From: Sporosarcina luteola
GTDB lineage: Bacteria > Bacillota > Bacilli > Bacillales_A > Planococcaceae
Reading direction: 5' to 3'
Assembly: GCF_007991495.1 (NCBI RefSeq)
Contig: NZ_BJYL01000021.1
Coordinates: forward strand, 1-64,000
Length of the DNA: 64,000 nt
Both the position numbers and the translations under genes were made by a program. Under the pieces are notes generated by a model. That model was not told the origin of the DNA and searched no databases. It saw nothing but the letters and a program-made list of their open reading frames with translations. Below, in pieces: positions 8,881-18,016 of the stretch (position 1 is its first letter; every line of letters begins with the position of its first letter).

Positions 8881-9739
8881 AGTAAAGAAGGACTATGAAA
8901 ACATTGAGATTCCTAAAGAGTTGGATGGTGTAGTGAGAGCTTCAATTAATGAGGCTAAAAGGGAGCGAAGAAAAAAACGACCCGTTTTTAGAAACAGTAT
9001 GCTCGGTGTCGCTGCCGCCGCTGCAATATTTGTCGGCAGCATCAATGTCAGTCCTGCATTTGCCAAAACGATGGTGAATGTTCCGGTTTTAGGTTCTATC
9101 GTGGAGGTATTGACTGTCCAACAATTGGTTGTAGATGAAGGTACGTATCAGGCGGATGTTTCCACACCGGTCATCTCTGGACTGGAGAATGAAGAATTGC
9201 AAGCTGCATTGAATGAAAAGTATATGAAAGAGAATAAGGAGCTTTTCGAACAATTCGAAAGTGAAATTGCAGAGCTTAAAGAAGCTGGCGGCGGCCATCT
9301 TGGAGTGGATGCTGGCTATGAAGTGCTTACAGATAACGAACGGATCCTTTCGATTATGCGCTATCAAGTCAATATTGTCGGTTCTTCATCGACGACAATG
9401 AGATACGATACAATCGATAAAGTCGATAGCGTTTTGATTACATTGCCAAGTCTTTTCAAAGATGATTCATACATTGATGCTATCAATACTTATATTGAAA
9501 GCGAGATGGAACGGCAAATGGCCGCGGATGAGATGATCTCTTATTTCACTGAAAATGAATATGGCGAAGGCTTCACGACAATTAGACCTGATCAGAACTT
9601 CTATATTACGGATGATCAAAAGCTTGTCATCTCCTTTGACAAATACGAAGTTGCCCCAGGCTATATGGGTGTTGTGACATTTGAAATCCCGACTGAAGTT
9701 GTGAAAGATTTGTTAGTAAGTGATGTTTACATTCGTTGA
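8864..9739 (+). CDS. rsiV: Anti-sigma factor RsiV (lysozyme-binding)
   Basis: 291 residues. The cytosolic N-terminus contains DYENIEIPKELD, one membrane segment spans about residues 48-66, and an extracellular domain follows with ISGLENEELQAALNEKYMKE and the C-terminal YITDDQKLVISFDKYEVAPGYMG typical of RsiV/DUF3298. In B. subtilis RsiV holds SigV inactive until lysozyme binds its extracellular domain and triggers signal-peptidase and RasP cleavage. The start used is the ATG at 8864 with GGAG 8 nt upstream; upstream codons in frame are not supported. Translational coupling with sigV is likely from the 17-bp overlap. Confidence 0.92.
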   Translation: MSKMDKVKKDYENIEIPKELDGVVRASINEAKRERRKKRPVFRNSMLGVAAAAAIFVGSINVSPAFAKTMVNVPVLGSIVEVLTVQQLVVDEGTYQADVSTPVISGLENEELQAALNEKYMKENKELFEQFESEIAELKEAGGGHLGVDAGYEVLTDNERILSIMRYQVNIVGSSSTTMRYDTIDKVDSVLITLPSLFKDDSYIDAINTYIESEMERQMAADEMISYFTENEYGEGFTTIRPDQNFYITDDQKLVISFDKYEVAPGYMGVVTFEIPTEVVKDLLVSDVYIR

Positions 9740-9749
9740 TTGAATTGTA

Positions 9750-9775
9750 CCCCGCACATGGCGTGCGGGGTTTTG
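9750..9775 (+). terminator. Terminator of sigV-rsiV
   Basis: Perfect arms CCCCGCAC (9750-9757) and GTGCGGGG (9763-9770) with a short loop, followed by TTTTGTT. Confidence 0.9.
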
Positions 9776-9827
9776 TTATGGACAACTTTCATTATCATTG
9801 CGTGGCAATCAGGGTTTTAAGGAATAT

Positions 9828-9858
9828 AAAATCCCCTAGCACAGGGCTTGGGGATTTT
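9828..9858 (-). terminator. Terminator of the DinB gene
   Basis: Arms AAAATCCCC and GGGGATTTT with a 14-nt loop, overlapping the stop codon of the minus-strand gene ending at 9857. The A/T flanks make it usable in both directions. Confidence 0.8.
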
Positions 9859-10387
9859 ACTGGGCGTCTGATTTGATTTCGGAGGCGAGACCATGGATCC
9901 TTAATTTGATGATTGTCTTCTTCAACGCCTTCAAATGACATTTTTCATACATGCCGACGACCGGGAACCATTGCTCCAATGGCATTAAACCAAGGTTCGG
10001 ATGCTCGAACGATTTCTCGCGCAACAGATCCTTACAGCTGCCGTCATAGATATCGAGCAAATAAATCCGAGAGCTATGAAGTTCCTCTTTCATTTCCGAT
10101 ACTGTTTTGAAACCGTCTGTCGGCTTTGTTGCTTTCGGTAATTCACCTTTCACCTTCAAGCTTCCGGAAAGGAGTATAATTTTCTTTGAAGCACGCGGGC
10201 TTTCCGGATTCTTCAACTCTGCTGCTATCTTTGCAGCTATATATGTTTCCATCAAGGCAAGATGCTCCAAAATTTGCTTCGGGGACCAATCATGCGCTGA
10301 TGGTTTCCTATTGAACTCTTCATCCGTCAATCCATCGATCACTTGATAAATCTTTGTTCGGATTTTATTATTGCCTTCAAAAACCAT
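9857..10387 (-). CDS. DinB-like four-helix protein
   Basis: The 176-residue protein has the DinB_2 layout: a first helix ending in HDWSPKQILEHLALMET (metal-ligand histidine near 48) and a late helix MYEKCHLKALKK with a second histidine. DinB-superfamily proteins are cytosolic metal-binding four-helix bundles; the best known members are bacillithiol or mycothiol transferases, many have no known substrate. The ATG follows AAGGAGAATAAATAGA. It stands alone between two terminators. Function beyond the fold is not visible. Confidence 0.82.
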   Translation of the reverse strand: MVFEGNNKIRTKIYQVIDGLTDEEFNRKPSAHDWSPKQILEHLALMETYIAAKIAAELKNPESPRASKKIILLSGSLKVKGELPKATKPTDGFKTVSEMKEELHSSRIYLLDIYDGSCKDLLREKSFEHPNLGLMPLEQWFPVVGMYEKCHLKALKKTIIKLRIHGLASEIKSDAQ

Positions 10388-10559
10388 TCTATTTATTCTC
10401 CTTCATTTCATTGAATGAACTATGGATATCCTATCAATTTCACAGCATACGCTCTTTCGTCGGAAATTTAAAGTCCTATATACATATTCAGAAAAATAAA
10501 ATGTCGTTTGTGGCAAAATTGTTGTCGGGGAACTAATGAATGGTATTTTATCGGTTGTT

Positions 10560-10655
10560 TTGGACGGGAGACGATACTCGTTTGATGTGCGACAGGTGGC
10601 TTTGGACGCGGAGAGGCTCGCTTTGGACGCGCGACCACTTGCTTTGGACGCGATT
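10560..10655 (+). repeat. Array D: degenerate 21-bp repeats, core TTTGGACGCG
   Basis: Three units carry TTGGACGCG at 10602, 10623 and 10644, exactly 21 bp apart. Two decayed units (TTGGACGGG at 10560 and TTGATGTGCG at 10582) precede them with 20-22 bp spacing. The array lies between the dinB start and the PCYCGC gene terminator. The bases 10388-10559 hold the dinB upstream region and nothing else that I recognise. Confidence 0.8.
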
Positions 10656-10665
10656 CCAAAATAAA

Positions 10666-10696
10666 AAGACAGCAGTCAAGATTCATCTGCTGTCTT
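10666..10696 (-). terminator. Terminator of the PCYCGC lipoprotein gene
   Basis: Perfect arms AAGACAGCAG and CTGCTGTCTT with an 11-nt loop, directly past the stop codon at 10705, T-rich on the minus strand. Confidence 0.88.
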
Positions 10697-10704
10697 CATA
10701 CTTA

Positions 10705-11208
10705 TTAAGCTGGCATCGGTGTGTCCGTTGGTTTTGCGTAACCTTCTTTGTATGTGTCATCGATGAATTCGCGGATTTCTTTCATCGACTTGCCTTCTTG
10801 TTTCATTTGCACAGATTGAACGGCAATTTCGAGGCACACAAGGCAGCGGGTGCCGTGGTCGTCCCAGACGACGGAACCGTCTTCACGAATTTCGTCGACG
10901 AAGCAATTCAAGTTGTTGCCATGGCCTGCGCTCTCGCCGCAACCACAGTAGCATGGCATATACGCGAGAATATCAGAAGCTGAAGCTGCCACCTGGTATA
11001 TGAGACGCATATCTTCAGGTTTGTCATCCAAAAACTTGGGCAACACCGCGGCCGATTCAGTCACTTCCTGCAAGTCCCCGTTCGGAAGATGTTTTTCGTG
11101 ACCTACTGCTAAATGTTCGTCTTTATCCCCATCGTGTTGTGCCTTTTCTCCGCATGCAGAAAGGACAAGGATTACAATTAGCATGACAGGCATGAGTTTC
11201 TTCATCAT
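10705..11208 (-). CDS. Lipoprotein with PCYCGC motif
   Basis: 167 residues starting with a lipoprotein signal (MMKKLMPVMLIVILVLSACG; lipobox LSAC, cysteine at 19). The mature part contains PCYCGCGE, NLNCFVDE and HGTRCLVCLEIA, which is the signature of the PCYCGC family, found in Bacillales and repeatedly near oxidative or metal functions. The eight conserved cysteines suggest metal binding or disulfides on the outer face of the membrane. Histidine-rich spacer (HDGDKDEHLAVGHEKH) after the lipobox. The ATG has AAAGGAG upstream. The biochemical role is unknown. Confidence 0.82.
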   Translation of the reverse strand: MMKKLMPVMLIVILVLSACGEKAQHDGDKDEHLAVGHEKHLPNGDLQEVTESAAVLPKFLDDKPEDMRLIYQVAASASDILAYMPCYCGCGESAGHGNNLNCFVDEIREDGSVVWDDHGTRCLVCLEIAVQSVQMKQEGKSMKEIREFIDDTYKEGYAKPTDTPMPA

Positions 11209-11271
11209 TCATGTCTACTCCTTTAGTTGTCATTGTCCTTCCATCATAGCGGATAACACCTTAAATTAGGG

Positions 11272-11679
11272 TTACAACTTTGTGGACAAAGTGCTTCGTT
11301 GATTTTCCTTCTGTTTAATCCAATAGCGGATGCCTTTTCCAGCTAGCGGTTCATTTGAAAACCGCGGGATGACATGGAGATGGGCGTGTGGGATGGATTG
11401 TCCGCCCACTTCACCTGTATTCCATCCGACTGTGTAGCCTTCATGGTCGTATCGTTCATCCAAATAAGCTTTTGCCTTCAACAATAGCTCCTGTGTATCC
11501 TGCCACTCAGCAGATGTTAATGAAAACACATCAACTGCATGCCTTTTCGGCACAATCAGCCCACTGCCTTCCAGCACTTTTTGCTCGGAAAGCTTTTGGA
11601 TATACGCACAGGTCTCCGTTTCGAAGATGATTTGCTGTTCCGGATCCGCGGTTAAATTACAGTATGGGCAATTCTCCAT
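11272..11679 (-). CDS. HIT family protein (nucleotide hydrolase/transferase)
   Basis: 135 residues with the histidine triad HAHLHVIPR near 97-105 and an N-terminal CPYC motif typical of HIT proteins of Firmicutes. HIT proteins hydrolyse dinucleoside polyphosphates or aminoacyl-adenylates. The ORF begins two bases past the stop codon of fumC, so it is very probably cotranscribed with it; the C-terminus is a short charged tail. Substrate not determined. Confidence 0.88.
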   Translation of the reverse strand: MENCPYCNLTADPEQQIIFETETCAYIQKLSEQKVLEGSGLIVPKRHAVDVFSLTSAEWQDTQELLLKAKAYLDERYDHEGYTVGWNTGEVGGQSIPHAHLHVIPRFSNEPLAGKGIRYWIKQKENQRSTLSTKL

Positions 11680-11680
11680 C

Positions 11681-13063
11681 TTATCGTCCGATCATCTTGG
11701 AAGGATCGACATATTCGTCAAACTGTTCTTCTGTTAATAAACCGGTTTTAAGCGCCGCTTCCTTCAACGTCGTGCCTTCCTTATGCGCCGTCTTCGCGAT
11801 TTTCGCTGCATTTTCATAACCGATATGTGGGTTCAATGCAGTGACAAGCATAAGTGAATTCTTCACTTTATTGTCAATCTCCTCACGATTCGGTTCAATG
11901 CCGACCGCGCAATTCTCATTGAAGCTACGCATACCGTCCGCTAGTAGTTTCGCAGATTGCAGGAAGTTGTAAATGATGACCGGCTTGAAGACGTTCAATT
12001 CGAAATTCCCTTGACTCGCAGCAAACCCGATTGTCGCGTCATTCCCCATCACTTGTGCAACGACCATTGTGAGTGCTTCACTTTGCGTCGGATTTACTTT
12101 ACCAGGCATAATGGAGCTGCCCGGTTCATTTTCAGGAATGGTAATTTCGCCAATCCCTGAACGCGGACCGCTCGCTAACCATCTGACATCGTTCGCGATT
12201 TTCATCAAATCCGCCGCAAGGGCTTTCATCGCGCCATGCGTATAGACGACTTCATCGTAGCTTGTGAGAGCGTGGAATTTATTAGAAGCGGATGTGAAAT
12301 CAATGCCAACCGATTTCGAGATTTCTTCCGCGACTTTCTCTCCGAACCCTTTCGGAGCATTCAGACCAGTGCCGACCGCGGTTCCGCCGATGGCCAGTTC
12401 TTTCATCGATTGGACACTGTCGTTCAACATCTTTTCCGTCTTTTCAAGCATTCGGTGCCATCCGCTAATTTCTTGACCTAATGTGAGCGGTGTTGCGTCC
12501 TGTAGATGTGTACGCCCGATTTTGATGATATCCATGAATTCTTCGGATTTATGACTAAGCGTTTTTTTCAACTCTTGAAGCGATGGCAGCAATTCACGTT
12601 CCACTTCAATGACGCCTGCAACGTGCAATGCTGTCGGGAAGGTGTCGTTGGAGCTTTGTGATTTATTCACATCGTCGTTCGGGTGCAGGCGATCTGTCTC
12701 TCCCCACTCTTCAAGCAGCTGATTTCCGCGGTTTGCTAACACTTCGTTCATATTCATATTCGATTGTGTACCACTGCCCGTTTGCCAGACGACAAGCGGG
12801 AAATGATCGTCCCATTTGCCTTCAATTACTTCTTCTGCGGCCGCGGCAATCGCTTTCATTTTCGCGTCTGATAGATTGCCAAATGAGTTGCTTGCAATGG
12901 CTGCCGATTTCTTCAGGTGGGCGAACGCACGAATGACGCCAAGCGGGATTCGTTCTCCCCCAATTTTGAAGTTCTGCTTGCTCCGCTGTGTTTGTGCACC
13001 CCACAGTTTATCCGCGGGTACCTGTATTTCTCCAAATGTGTCATGCTCAATACGATAGTCCAT
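11681..13063 (-). CDS. fumC: Fumarate hydratase class II
   Basis: 460 residues. The fumarase/aspartase superfamily signature [11 protein letters not shown] is present, with the [13 protein letters not shown] and [16 protein letters not shown] catalytic motifs. It converts fumarate to L-malate in the TCA cycle in the cytosol; the class II enzyme contains no iron-sulfur cluster. The start at 13063 follows GGCGGAGGG; the frame is open 18 bp more upstream. Downstream the HIT gene begins after one base. Fumarase rather than aspartase is favoured by the [11 protein letters not shown] loop. Confidence 0.95.
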   Translation of the reverse strand: MDYRIEHDTFGEIQVPADKLWGAQTQRSKQNFKIGGERIPLGVIRAFAHLKKSAAIASNSFGNLSDAKMKAIAAAAEEVIEGKWDDHFPLVVWQTGSGTQSNMNMNEVLANRGNQLLEEWGETDRLHPNDDVNKSQSSNDTFPTALHVAGVIEVERELLPSLQELKKTLSHKSEEFMDIIKIGRTHLQDATPLTLGQEISGWHRMLEKTEKMLNDSVQSMKELAIGGTAVGTGLNAPKGFGEKVAEEISKSVGIDFTSASNKFHALTSYDEVVYTHGAMKALAADLMKIANDVRWLASGPRSGIGEITIPENEPGSSIMPGKVNPTQSEALTMVVAQVMGNDATIGFAASQGNFELNVFKPVIIYNFLQSAKLLADGMRSFNENCAVGIEPNREEIDNKVKNSLMLVTALNPHIGYENAAKIAKTAHKEGTTLKEAALKTGLLTEEQFDEYVDPSKMIGR

Positions 13064-13141
13064 GTTCCCTCCGCCTTTCACAATTGAATAATAAAACCTC
13101 TTCTCCTATCATGCACCTTTTCTGAAATGAAATAAAATGAA

Positions 13142-13163
13142 AAGACCCGGTTTCCCGAGTCTT
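13142..13163 (-). terminator. Short terminator of the HD-GYP gene
   Basis: Imperfect hairpin AAGAC-c-CGG / CCG-a-GTCTT directly after the stop codon at 13165, with A-rich flank giving T residues on the minus strand. Confidence 0.55.
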
Positions 13164-13164
13164 G

Positions 13165-14091
13165 TTAAAATGCGTTCTTTACTTTTGTTCCAAGCACTTC
13201 TATAAAATGATCCACCACGTCAGGATGAAATTGAGTCCCTCTGCCTTTTTTCAATTCTGCAATCGCTTCTTCTGTCGATAATGCTTGCTTGTAAACGCGC
13301 TCTGTTGTCATAGCGTCATACGCGTCCACGACAGAAACGATTGCCGCTTCAAGGGAAATCTCGTCCCCTTTCAGCCCATAAGGATAGCCTTTACCGTCGT
13401 AACGTTCATGGTGCTGCTCGACGATGAATGCAGCCTCTTTCAACCAATCGACCGGATGAGCGCGCAAGAGGTTAGCGCCGACCCGCGAATGTGTTTTCAT
13501 CGTTTCCCATTCTTCCGGTGTGAGTTTTCCGGGTTTATTTAAAATTTCGAGTGGAATTGTAAGCTTTCCGATGTCATGGAAGAAGGCACCCCATCGCATT
13601 AGTCTCAATGTGTGTTTCGGGCGATCCATTCGCTTCCACACTTCGATGGCGTATTGTTTAATTCGATCGCAATGATGGTACGTATAGCCGTCAACGCGGG
13701 CGACCGCATCCATTTCAATTTGAAGCATCTGTGTTTCAAAGAATAGTTGTTCATAGAAATCGGCTTCCATTTTCATGAGAATTTCTGCATTCGATGTTGC
13801 ATATAACGTAACGACCTTTTCGAATGTTGATGCGTCAATCGTTTCCCCGACTTCAAACTTTCTTCGTTCACCTATATGTTCGATTTCAACTTCTCCGTCC
13901 AATAATGTGTACGTTTCAACAATCGAATTATCCGGGTTGTACTGGGCGCAGAAAGAACTGTTTTCATTTAACGAAAAGAGGGCTTCCGCTATGCCATTCC
14001 ATCGCCCTAAAAGTGTTATGAATCCAGAAGTCATACGTAAAACTGGATATTGGCCATTTTTCCGATACGTTCGGTTCGGATTTACTTCCAT
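13165..14091 (-). CDS. HD-GYP domain phosphohydrolase with an N-terminal cupin-like sensor
   Basis: 308 residues. Residues 1-110 form a beta-rich cupin-like module (ETYTLLDGEVEIEHIGERR). The C-terminal half is an HD domain with HD at 172-173 (FFHDIGKL) and the GYP signature HHERYDGKGYP at 227-237. HD-GYP proteins cleave cyclic di-GMP or related cyclic dinucleotides with a bimetal centre; activity here is inferred. The start at 14091 is preceded by GGAGG; the frame extends 96 bp upstream into sequence with no ribosome site. Divergence in the cupin suggests an unknown ligand. Confidence 0.85.
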   Translation of the reverse strand: MEVNPNRTYRKNGQYPVLRMTSGFITLLGRWNGIAEALFSLNENSSFCAQYNPDNSIVETYTLLDGEVEIEHIGERRKFEVGETIDASTFEKVVTLYATSNAEILMKMEADFYEQLFFETQMLQIEMDAVARVDGYTYHHCDRIKQYAIEVWKRMDRPKHTLRLMRWGAFFHDIGKLTIPLEILNKPGKLTPEEWETMKTHSRVGANLLRAHPVDWLKEAAFIVEQHHERYDGKGYPYGLKGDEISLEAAIVSVVDAYDAMTTERVYKQALSTEEAIAELKKGRGTQFHPDVVDHFIEVLGTKVKNAF

Positions 14092-14205
14092 TGGCGTCCT
14101 CCGTATAGGTTTCGACTTTTTTCTTGTAATATCTACAATTATAGCGAATATTGACAGAGAAATCAATCTATTTATACTTTTAGACACTAAGTTAAGGTGG
14201 ATTTC

Positions 14206-15480
14206 TTATAACTCTTGTCTTAACGCTTGGATAACGTCTATCTTCGTTGCTTTACGTGCTGGACGCCATCCCGAGATCATTGCAACTGTAATGCTGATGA
14301 CCGATGCGATAAGGACAAGTTGCCAAGGAATAATGGAGAATGTCACGCTTAAACTTCCTAAATCCTCTTCACCTAATGCACTCGCCACGATAATCGGCAA
14401 TAGTAAATTCGCAATATAGCTAATTCCGTACGATAGAACAATTGCAATGAATGTACCAATGATGCCAATCCATGCGCTTTCCATTAGGAATAATCGTTGT
14501 ATCAATTTCGGGCTTGCCCCAATGGCTTTCATAACACCGATTTCCCTTGTACGCTCAGTTACCGCCATTGTCATCGTGTTAAATATGCCGATCGAAGCGA
14601 TTAAAATAGCAATTGTGCCGACAAAGATGAGTCCCGCTTTCAACACAAGGAAAAATACATCCATTCGCTCTAATTCATCAGAAATCGAATAGACATCAAA
14701 TCCATCCTCTTTCATCGCCTCGCTGACGGACTTCACATTTTCCAGATTATCAGCGTACATTTTTACATCACTGTAAAATAAATCTGTCACTTCTGCATCT
14801 TCCACATTGGAAATGAAAATTTGTTTCACCTTCGGCATGATCGATGCATCCCCATAGACTTTCATGTCGTGCACCCAATCTTTTGACGGCTCCTTCGCGA
14901 TCCCAACGATCGTCAATGGAATTTCTTCTTCGAACAGCTCGTCATTCTCATATAAGCCAAACTTATATGTAAATTCCTCACCTAAAAGTTTTCCATTGTA
15001 TGTTACAGGTTCCCCTTCTGCATCTAATTTTTCAGGGTCAATCATTCCTTCCGCAAAATGGCTGCCAACCACAACTTCATGCTCATTTTGCGGGAGACGG
15101 CCTTCTTTTAGTGCGAATTCCACTTTCGCCTCTTCACCAAAATCAGTAACGATTAAGCTTTGCCCGCCTATGTAGCCATTCATGCCCGTTTCCTGACGAA
15201 TGCTTACCGACTGCCGGTTCACTACCGCCTTCACATGCTCCCGTTGCTTCAATCCTTCAATTGTCGGAGCATCCATATCACCTGAAAACACATCAATCTC
15301 CGTAATTAAGCGATTGCTCAACATTTCGTCGCGAATTGTATCTTGAATGCCGAACCCTACGGACGCTAGTACAATAAGAAAAGCTGTCCCCATCGTTGCG
15401 GCCAGGATCGTCATGAAAACGCGAAGTTTATTCTTTCGAATATGCTGTCTGACAAAATCGATCTGGTCTTTAAATCGCAT
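14206..15480 (-). CDS. ABC transporter permease, MacB/FtsX type
   Basis: 424 residues. A first membrane helix (about 22-44, AATMGTAFLIVLASVGFG) is followed by a large extracytoplasmic domain (about 50-275), and then three helices near 285-310, 335-365 and 385-410, the MacB_PCD plus FtsX topology. The conserved EIGVMKAIGAS loop touches the ATPase. It works with the ATPase encoded directly upstream; the two overlap by 11 bp. Such pairs in Firmicutes (YknYZ-like) export or resist peptides, but no accessory MFP gene is beside them here. Start at 15480 with AAGGAGGCG upstream. Confidence 0.88.
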   Translation of the reverse strand: MRFKDQIDFVRQHIRKNKLRVFMTILAATMGTAFLIVLASVGFGIQDTIRDEMLSNRLITEIDVFSGDMDAPTIEGLKQREHVKAVVNRQSVSIRQETGMNGYIGGQSLIVTDFGEEAKVEFALKEGRLPQNEHEVVVGSHFAEGMIDPEKLDAEGEPVTYNGKLLGEEFTYKFGLYENDELFEEEIPLTIVGIAKEPSKDWVHDMKVYGDASIMPKVKQIFISNVEDAEVTDLFYSDVKMYADNLENVKSVSEAMKEDGFDVYSISDELERMDVFFLVLKAGLIFVGTIAILIASIGIFNTMTMAVTERTREIGVMKAIGASPKLIQRLFLMESAWIGIIGTFIAIVLSYGISYIANLLLPIIVASALGEEDLGSLSVTFSIIPWQLVLIASVISITVAMISGWRPARKATKIDVIQALRQEL

Positions 15481-16168
15481 GACTTGCGCCTCCTTCAATC
15501 AATTCTCCATCATGCATCCGATATATCCTGTGCGCGGTCTCCGCGACCGTATCGTCGTGCGTTATAATGACAAACGTAATGCCTCGCGACCTGTTCAACG
15601 ATTGAATGAGCAATAAAATGTCTTGCTCCGTTTCAGAATCAAGACTACCTGTCGGCTCATCCGCAAAAATAATCGGCGGATCGGTTATTAGTGCACGTGC
15701 GATACTGACCCGTTGCTGTTGTCCTCCCGACAACTCATTCGGATAATGATCCTGCACCTCAGTCAGACCGACAAGTTGCAACAGTTCCTGAACTTTTTGC
15801 CGGCGCTCCTTCTCCATCACTCCACTAAGCTTCAAAGGCAACTCAATATTTTCGAAAACCGTAAGACCCGGCATCAGCTGGAAATTTTGAAAGATGAAAC
15901 CGAAATGCGCCAGACGATATTTTGCACTCTCCGTCTCGTTGAATACAGATGTGCGGACGTTGTCGATCTCAATAATTCCCGTGTCTGGTTTTAGGAAGCC
16001 CGCCAATATATGCAACAGCGTAGATTTCCCCGACCCGCTACGCCCGACAATCGACACAATTTCACCTTCTTGAATTGAAAAAGACAACCCCTTTAAAACC
16101 GGCACTTGTCTTTCCTTGCCTTTCTTGCCAATCTTGAATGAATGCGATAACTCTTGAACCTGTATCAT
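15470..16168 (-). CDS. ABC transporter ATP-binding protein, MacB type
   Basis: 232 residues with Walker [11 protein letters not shown]-loop [13 protein letters not shown], signature LSGGQQQR, Walker [15 protein letters not shown] and H-loop FVIITHD. These place it in the LolD/MacB ATPase group. It energises the FtsX-type permease whose start codon lies inside its last codons. The leader before it holds repeat array A, so expression signals must lie in or near 16170-16260. Substrate unknown. Confidence 0.92.
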   Translation of the reverse strand: MIQVQELSHSFKIGKKGKERQVPVLKGLSFSIQEGEIVSIVGRSGSGKSTLLHILAGFLKPDTGIIEIDNVRTSVFNETESAKYRLAHFGFIFQNFQLMPGLTVFENIELPLKLSGVMEKERRQKVQELLQLVGLTEVQDHYPNELSGGQQQRVSIARALITDPPIIFADEPTGSLDSETEQDILLLIQSLNRSRGITFVIITHDDTVAETAHRIYRMHDGELIEGGASHAI

Positions 16169-16267
16169 AAATTTCCCTCCAACTCCTTAACTATTCCCCA
16201 TTGTACGGGGAGAATCTTAAGGGAGAGTGAGGGGAATAATGAAGAAATTCTTAAGATGTTGTGATTT

Positions 16268-16561
16268 TTGAGTGCGGGTGGCACTTTCTTGAGCGCGGAG
16301 CGCACTTTCTTGAGCGCGGGAAGCATTTCCTTGAGCGCGGGGCGGAATTCCTTGAGCGCGGGGCGCACTTCTTTGAGCGCGGGAAGCACTTCCTTGAGCG
16401 CGGGAGGCACTTCCTTGAGCGCGGGAAGCATTTCCTTGAGCGCGGAAATCACTTTCTTGAGCGCGGGAGGCACTTCCTTGGGCGCGGGAAGCACTTCTTT
16501 GAGCGCGGGGAGTACTTCCTTGAGCGCGGGGCGACCTTCTTTGAGCACGAGACACCATTGG
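16268..16561 (+). repeat. Array A: 14 units of a 21-bp repeat, core TTGAGCGCGG
   Basis: The core starts at 16268, 16289, 16310 and then every 21 bp without exception up to 16541, i.e. 14 units. The 10-bp core is nearly invariant; the other 11 bp vary around RRGCACTTCC. First and last units are degenerate (TTGAGTGCGG, TTGAGCACGA). All frames are open, which yields false ORFs with heptapeptides such as ALKEVLP, FLERGKH or SLSAGST. No ribosome site or start supports a protein. Confidence 0.92.
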
Positions 16562-16641
16562 GTATGCGGGGAATGTAAATTCTGTATCATGGTCTCTATT
16601 GCGCGATTCTCACAAACGATTTATTGCTGTTGAAGGATTTG

Positions 16642-17583
16642 TCACCTTGTATAGAAGGAGGTGCTGCGTTTTCCTTTCATGTTTAAACCCGATTTAATTA
16701 ATAATCTTTTTGCAACAGAGCGGTCTCCGATTTTTGAAAATGAACGGAATTGACGATTGGTGATCTTGTTGTCCATAAGATAAAACCAATCAGTCAATAA
16801 ATCATGATGACTATCAGAAGAAAAGTGAGTACATTCGAGGCAATTCCATTTTTTCAGGTGCCATTTCATTCCCCTATATTGACAGTTTGGGCAAATGACT
16901 CCTGGCATTATATCTTCTGGGGCTATCCCCATCGTTTTTGTTAAAGGGAATGGATTGTACTCTTGATGTGAGTTTGCCATGTCATGTGCGATTTCACGGA
17001 TTTGACTATGGCTTAATAATTCCTGTTCAACAGGGATATTGTATAGTCTAATTGGAATTTCTTGATTGAATGAAATCTCTGTGCTGCTTTCGTCTTCAAT
17101 ATATAATTCATTAGTATACGCAAGGCCGATGATTCCCTTAATAGGAAGTGTCATTCCACGCTCATTTAGCCATCCATCCAATAATATCTTTTTACGTTCC
17201 AATTCAGTAATTGGACTTTGAATAATTCTTCTCCCTTCCTTATTTTCTTGAATAAATTGTGTTGGTTTTGCTTTAACCGTTATTTTTCCTGCCAAGTTTT
17301 TAACTTCGAATATTATGATGCCGTCGGGTTTAATTAATAGGGAGTCCATTTGAAAGTAAATACCTTTATAAATTAGGCATAGATCGTGTAATAAACCTAT
17401 TGGATACGTTGGGCGGAACTCCAAAATATGCCTATCAAAATTAGTTTCTCCACTAAAACCTGCTTTCCTTTTTCTTAAATCCTCTTCGATTCTTGCATAG
17501 TGCTTATGGTTAGTTGATAGTCTATTGATTAGTGATTGTAAACCTAGCAACGACAGTGGTTCATTCCGTTTTTTGTATAGCAT
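16642..17583 (-). CDS. NERD domain (nuclease-related) protein with C-terminal zinc ribbon
   Basis: 313 residues. The NERD core, a restriction-like PD-(D/E)XK fold, is visible at about 45-170: FSGETNFDRHILEF, then FQMDSLLIKPDGIIIFEVKNLAG with the catalytic-type D...E-V-K. A pair of CxxC motifs (CPNCQYRG and CLEC) near 240-265 forms a probable zinc ribbon. Such proteins are common in Bacillaceae; roles in DNA processing or defence are proposed but unproven. The start at 17583 follows GAGGTG. The gene is visibly A+T richer than its neighbours and sits between repeat arrays A and B, which share one core. Confidence 0.82.
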   Translation of the reverse strand: MLYKKRNEPLSLLGLQSLINRLSTNHKHYARIEEDLRKRKAGFSGETNFDRHILEFRPTYPIGLLHDLCLIYKGIYFQMDSLLIKPDGIIIFEVKNLAGKITVKAKPTQFIQENKEGRRIIQSPITELERKKILLDGWLNERGMTLPIKGIIGLAYTNELYIEDESSTEISFNQEIPIRLYNIPVEQELLSHSQIREIAHDMANSHQEYNPFPLTKTMGIAPEDIMPGVICPNCQYRGMKWHLKKWNCLECTHFSSDSHHDLLTDWFYLMDNKITNRQFRSFSKIGDRSVAKRLLIKSGLNMKGKRSTSFYTR

Positions 17584-17842
17584 TCCCATCACCTCGAGTG
17601 CATTGTAACAGTTCACATAAGTTTTACCAAATGGACAATAATTTGATTATGTTGCTGTTTTCCAGCAGATAATTTAATTAAGTATGGAAAAAGCGTAATC
17701 TAATTCAATTTCTTGGAATCCATACTTTTTTCGTTTTAAGATAGGAGTTTTTCTTGAGGAACACCGATTTCATATATAGTGGGGCGAAATAGAAGAATCT
17801 TTGTTTGTGGAAGGCATTTCCATAAGCATAGGAGGAACTTTC

Positions 17843-17947
17843 TTGAGCGCGGGAAGCACTTCCTTGAGCGCGAGACGCACTTCCTTGAGCGCGAGACGCA
17901 CTTCCTTGAGCGCGAGACGCACTTCCTTGAGCGCGGAAAAATTCCTT
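17843..17947 (+). repeat. Array B: five units of the 21-bp repeat, core TTGAGCGCGR
   Basis: Cores start at 17843, 17864, 17885, 17906 and 17927, all 21 bp apart. Three consecutive units are identical (core followed by AGACGCACTTCC), which suggests recent unit duplication. A decayed unit (AAGCATAGGAGGAACTTTC) lies just before. The bases 17584-17842 upstream of the NERD gene contain only A+T-rich sequence without a gene that I recognise. Confidence 0.9.
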
Positions 17948-17970
17948 AAGCTTAATCTAGTGAACACATA

Positions 17971-18006
17971 GAAAACACCCGACCGCTAGGCGGTTCGGGT
18001 GTTTTC
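17971..18006 (-). terminator. Terminator of the flotillin operon
   Basis: Long hairpin GAAAACACCCGA / TTCGGGTGTTTTC with an inner CCGCTAGGCGG, ten bases past the stop codon of the gene ending at 18017. Confidence 0.9.
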
Positions 18007-18016
18007 AGTGCATTCT

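Noticed and set aside
13775-14419. 214-residue plus-strand ORF
   Set aside because: Antisense to the HD-GYP and permease genes; composition is that of a shadow frame.
16268-16561. CRISPR array
   Set aside because: Units are 21 bp with a 10-bp core and 11-bp remainder; no constant repeat of 23-40 bp, no unique spacers of similar length and no cas genes.
16165-16633. Proteins built on ALKEVLP, SRAQGSA, FLERGKH or SLSAGST repeats
   Set aside because: Products of reading array A in several frames; same reasons as above.
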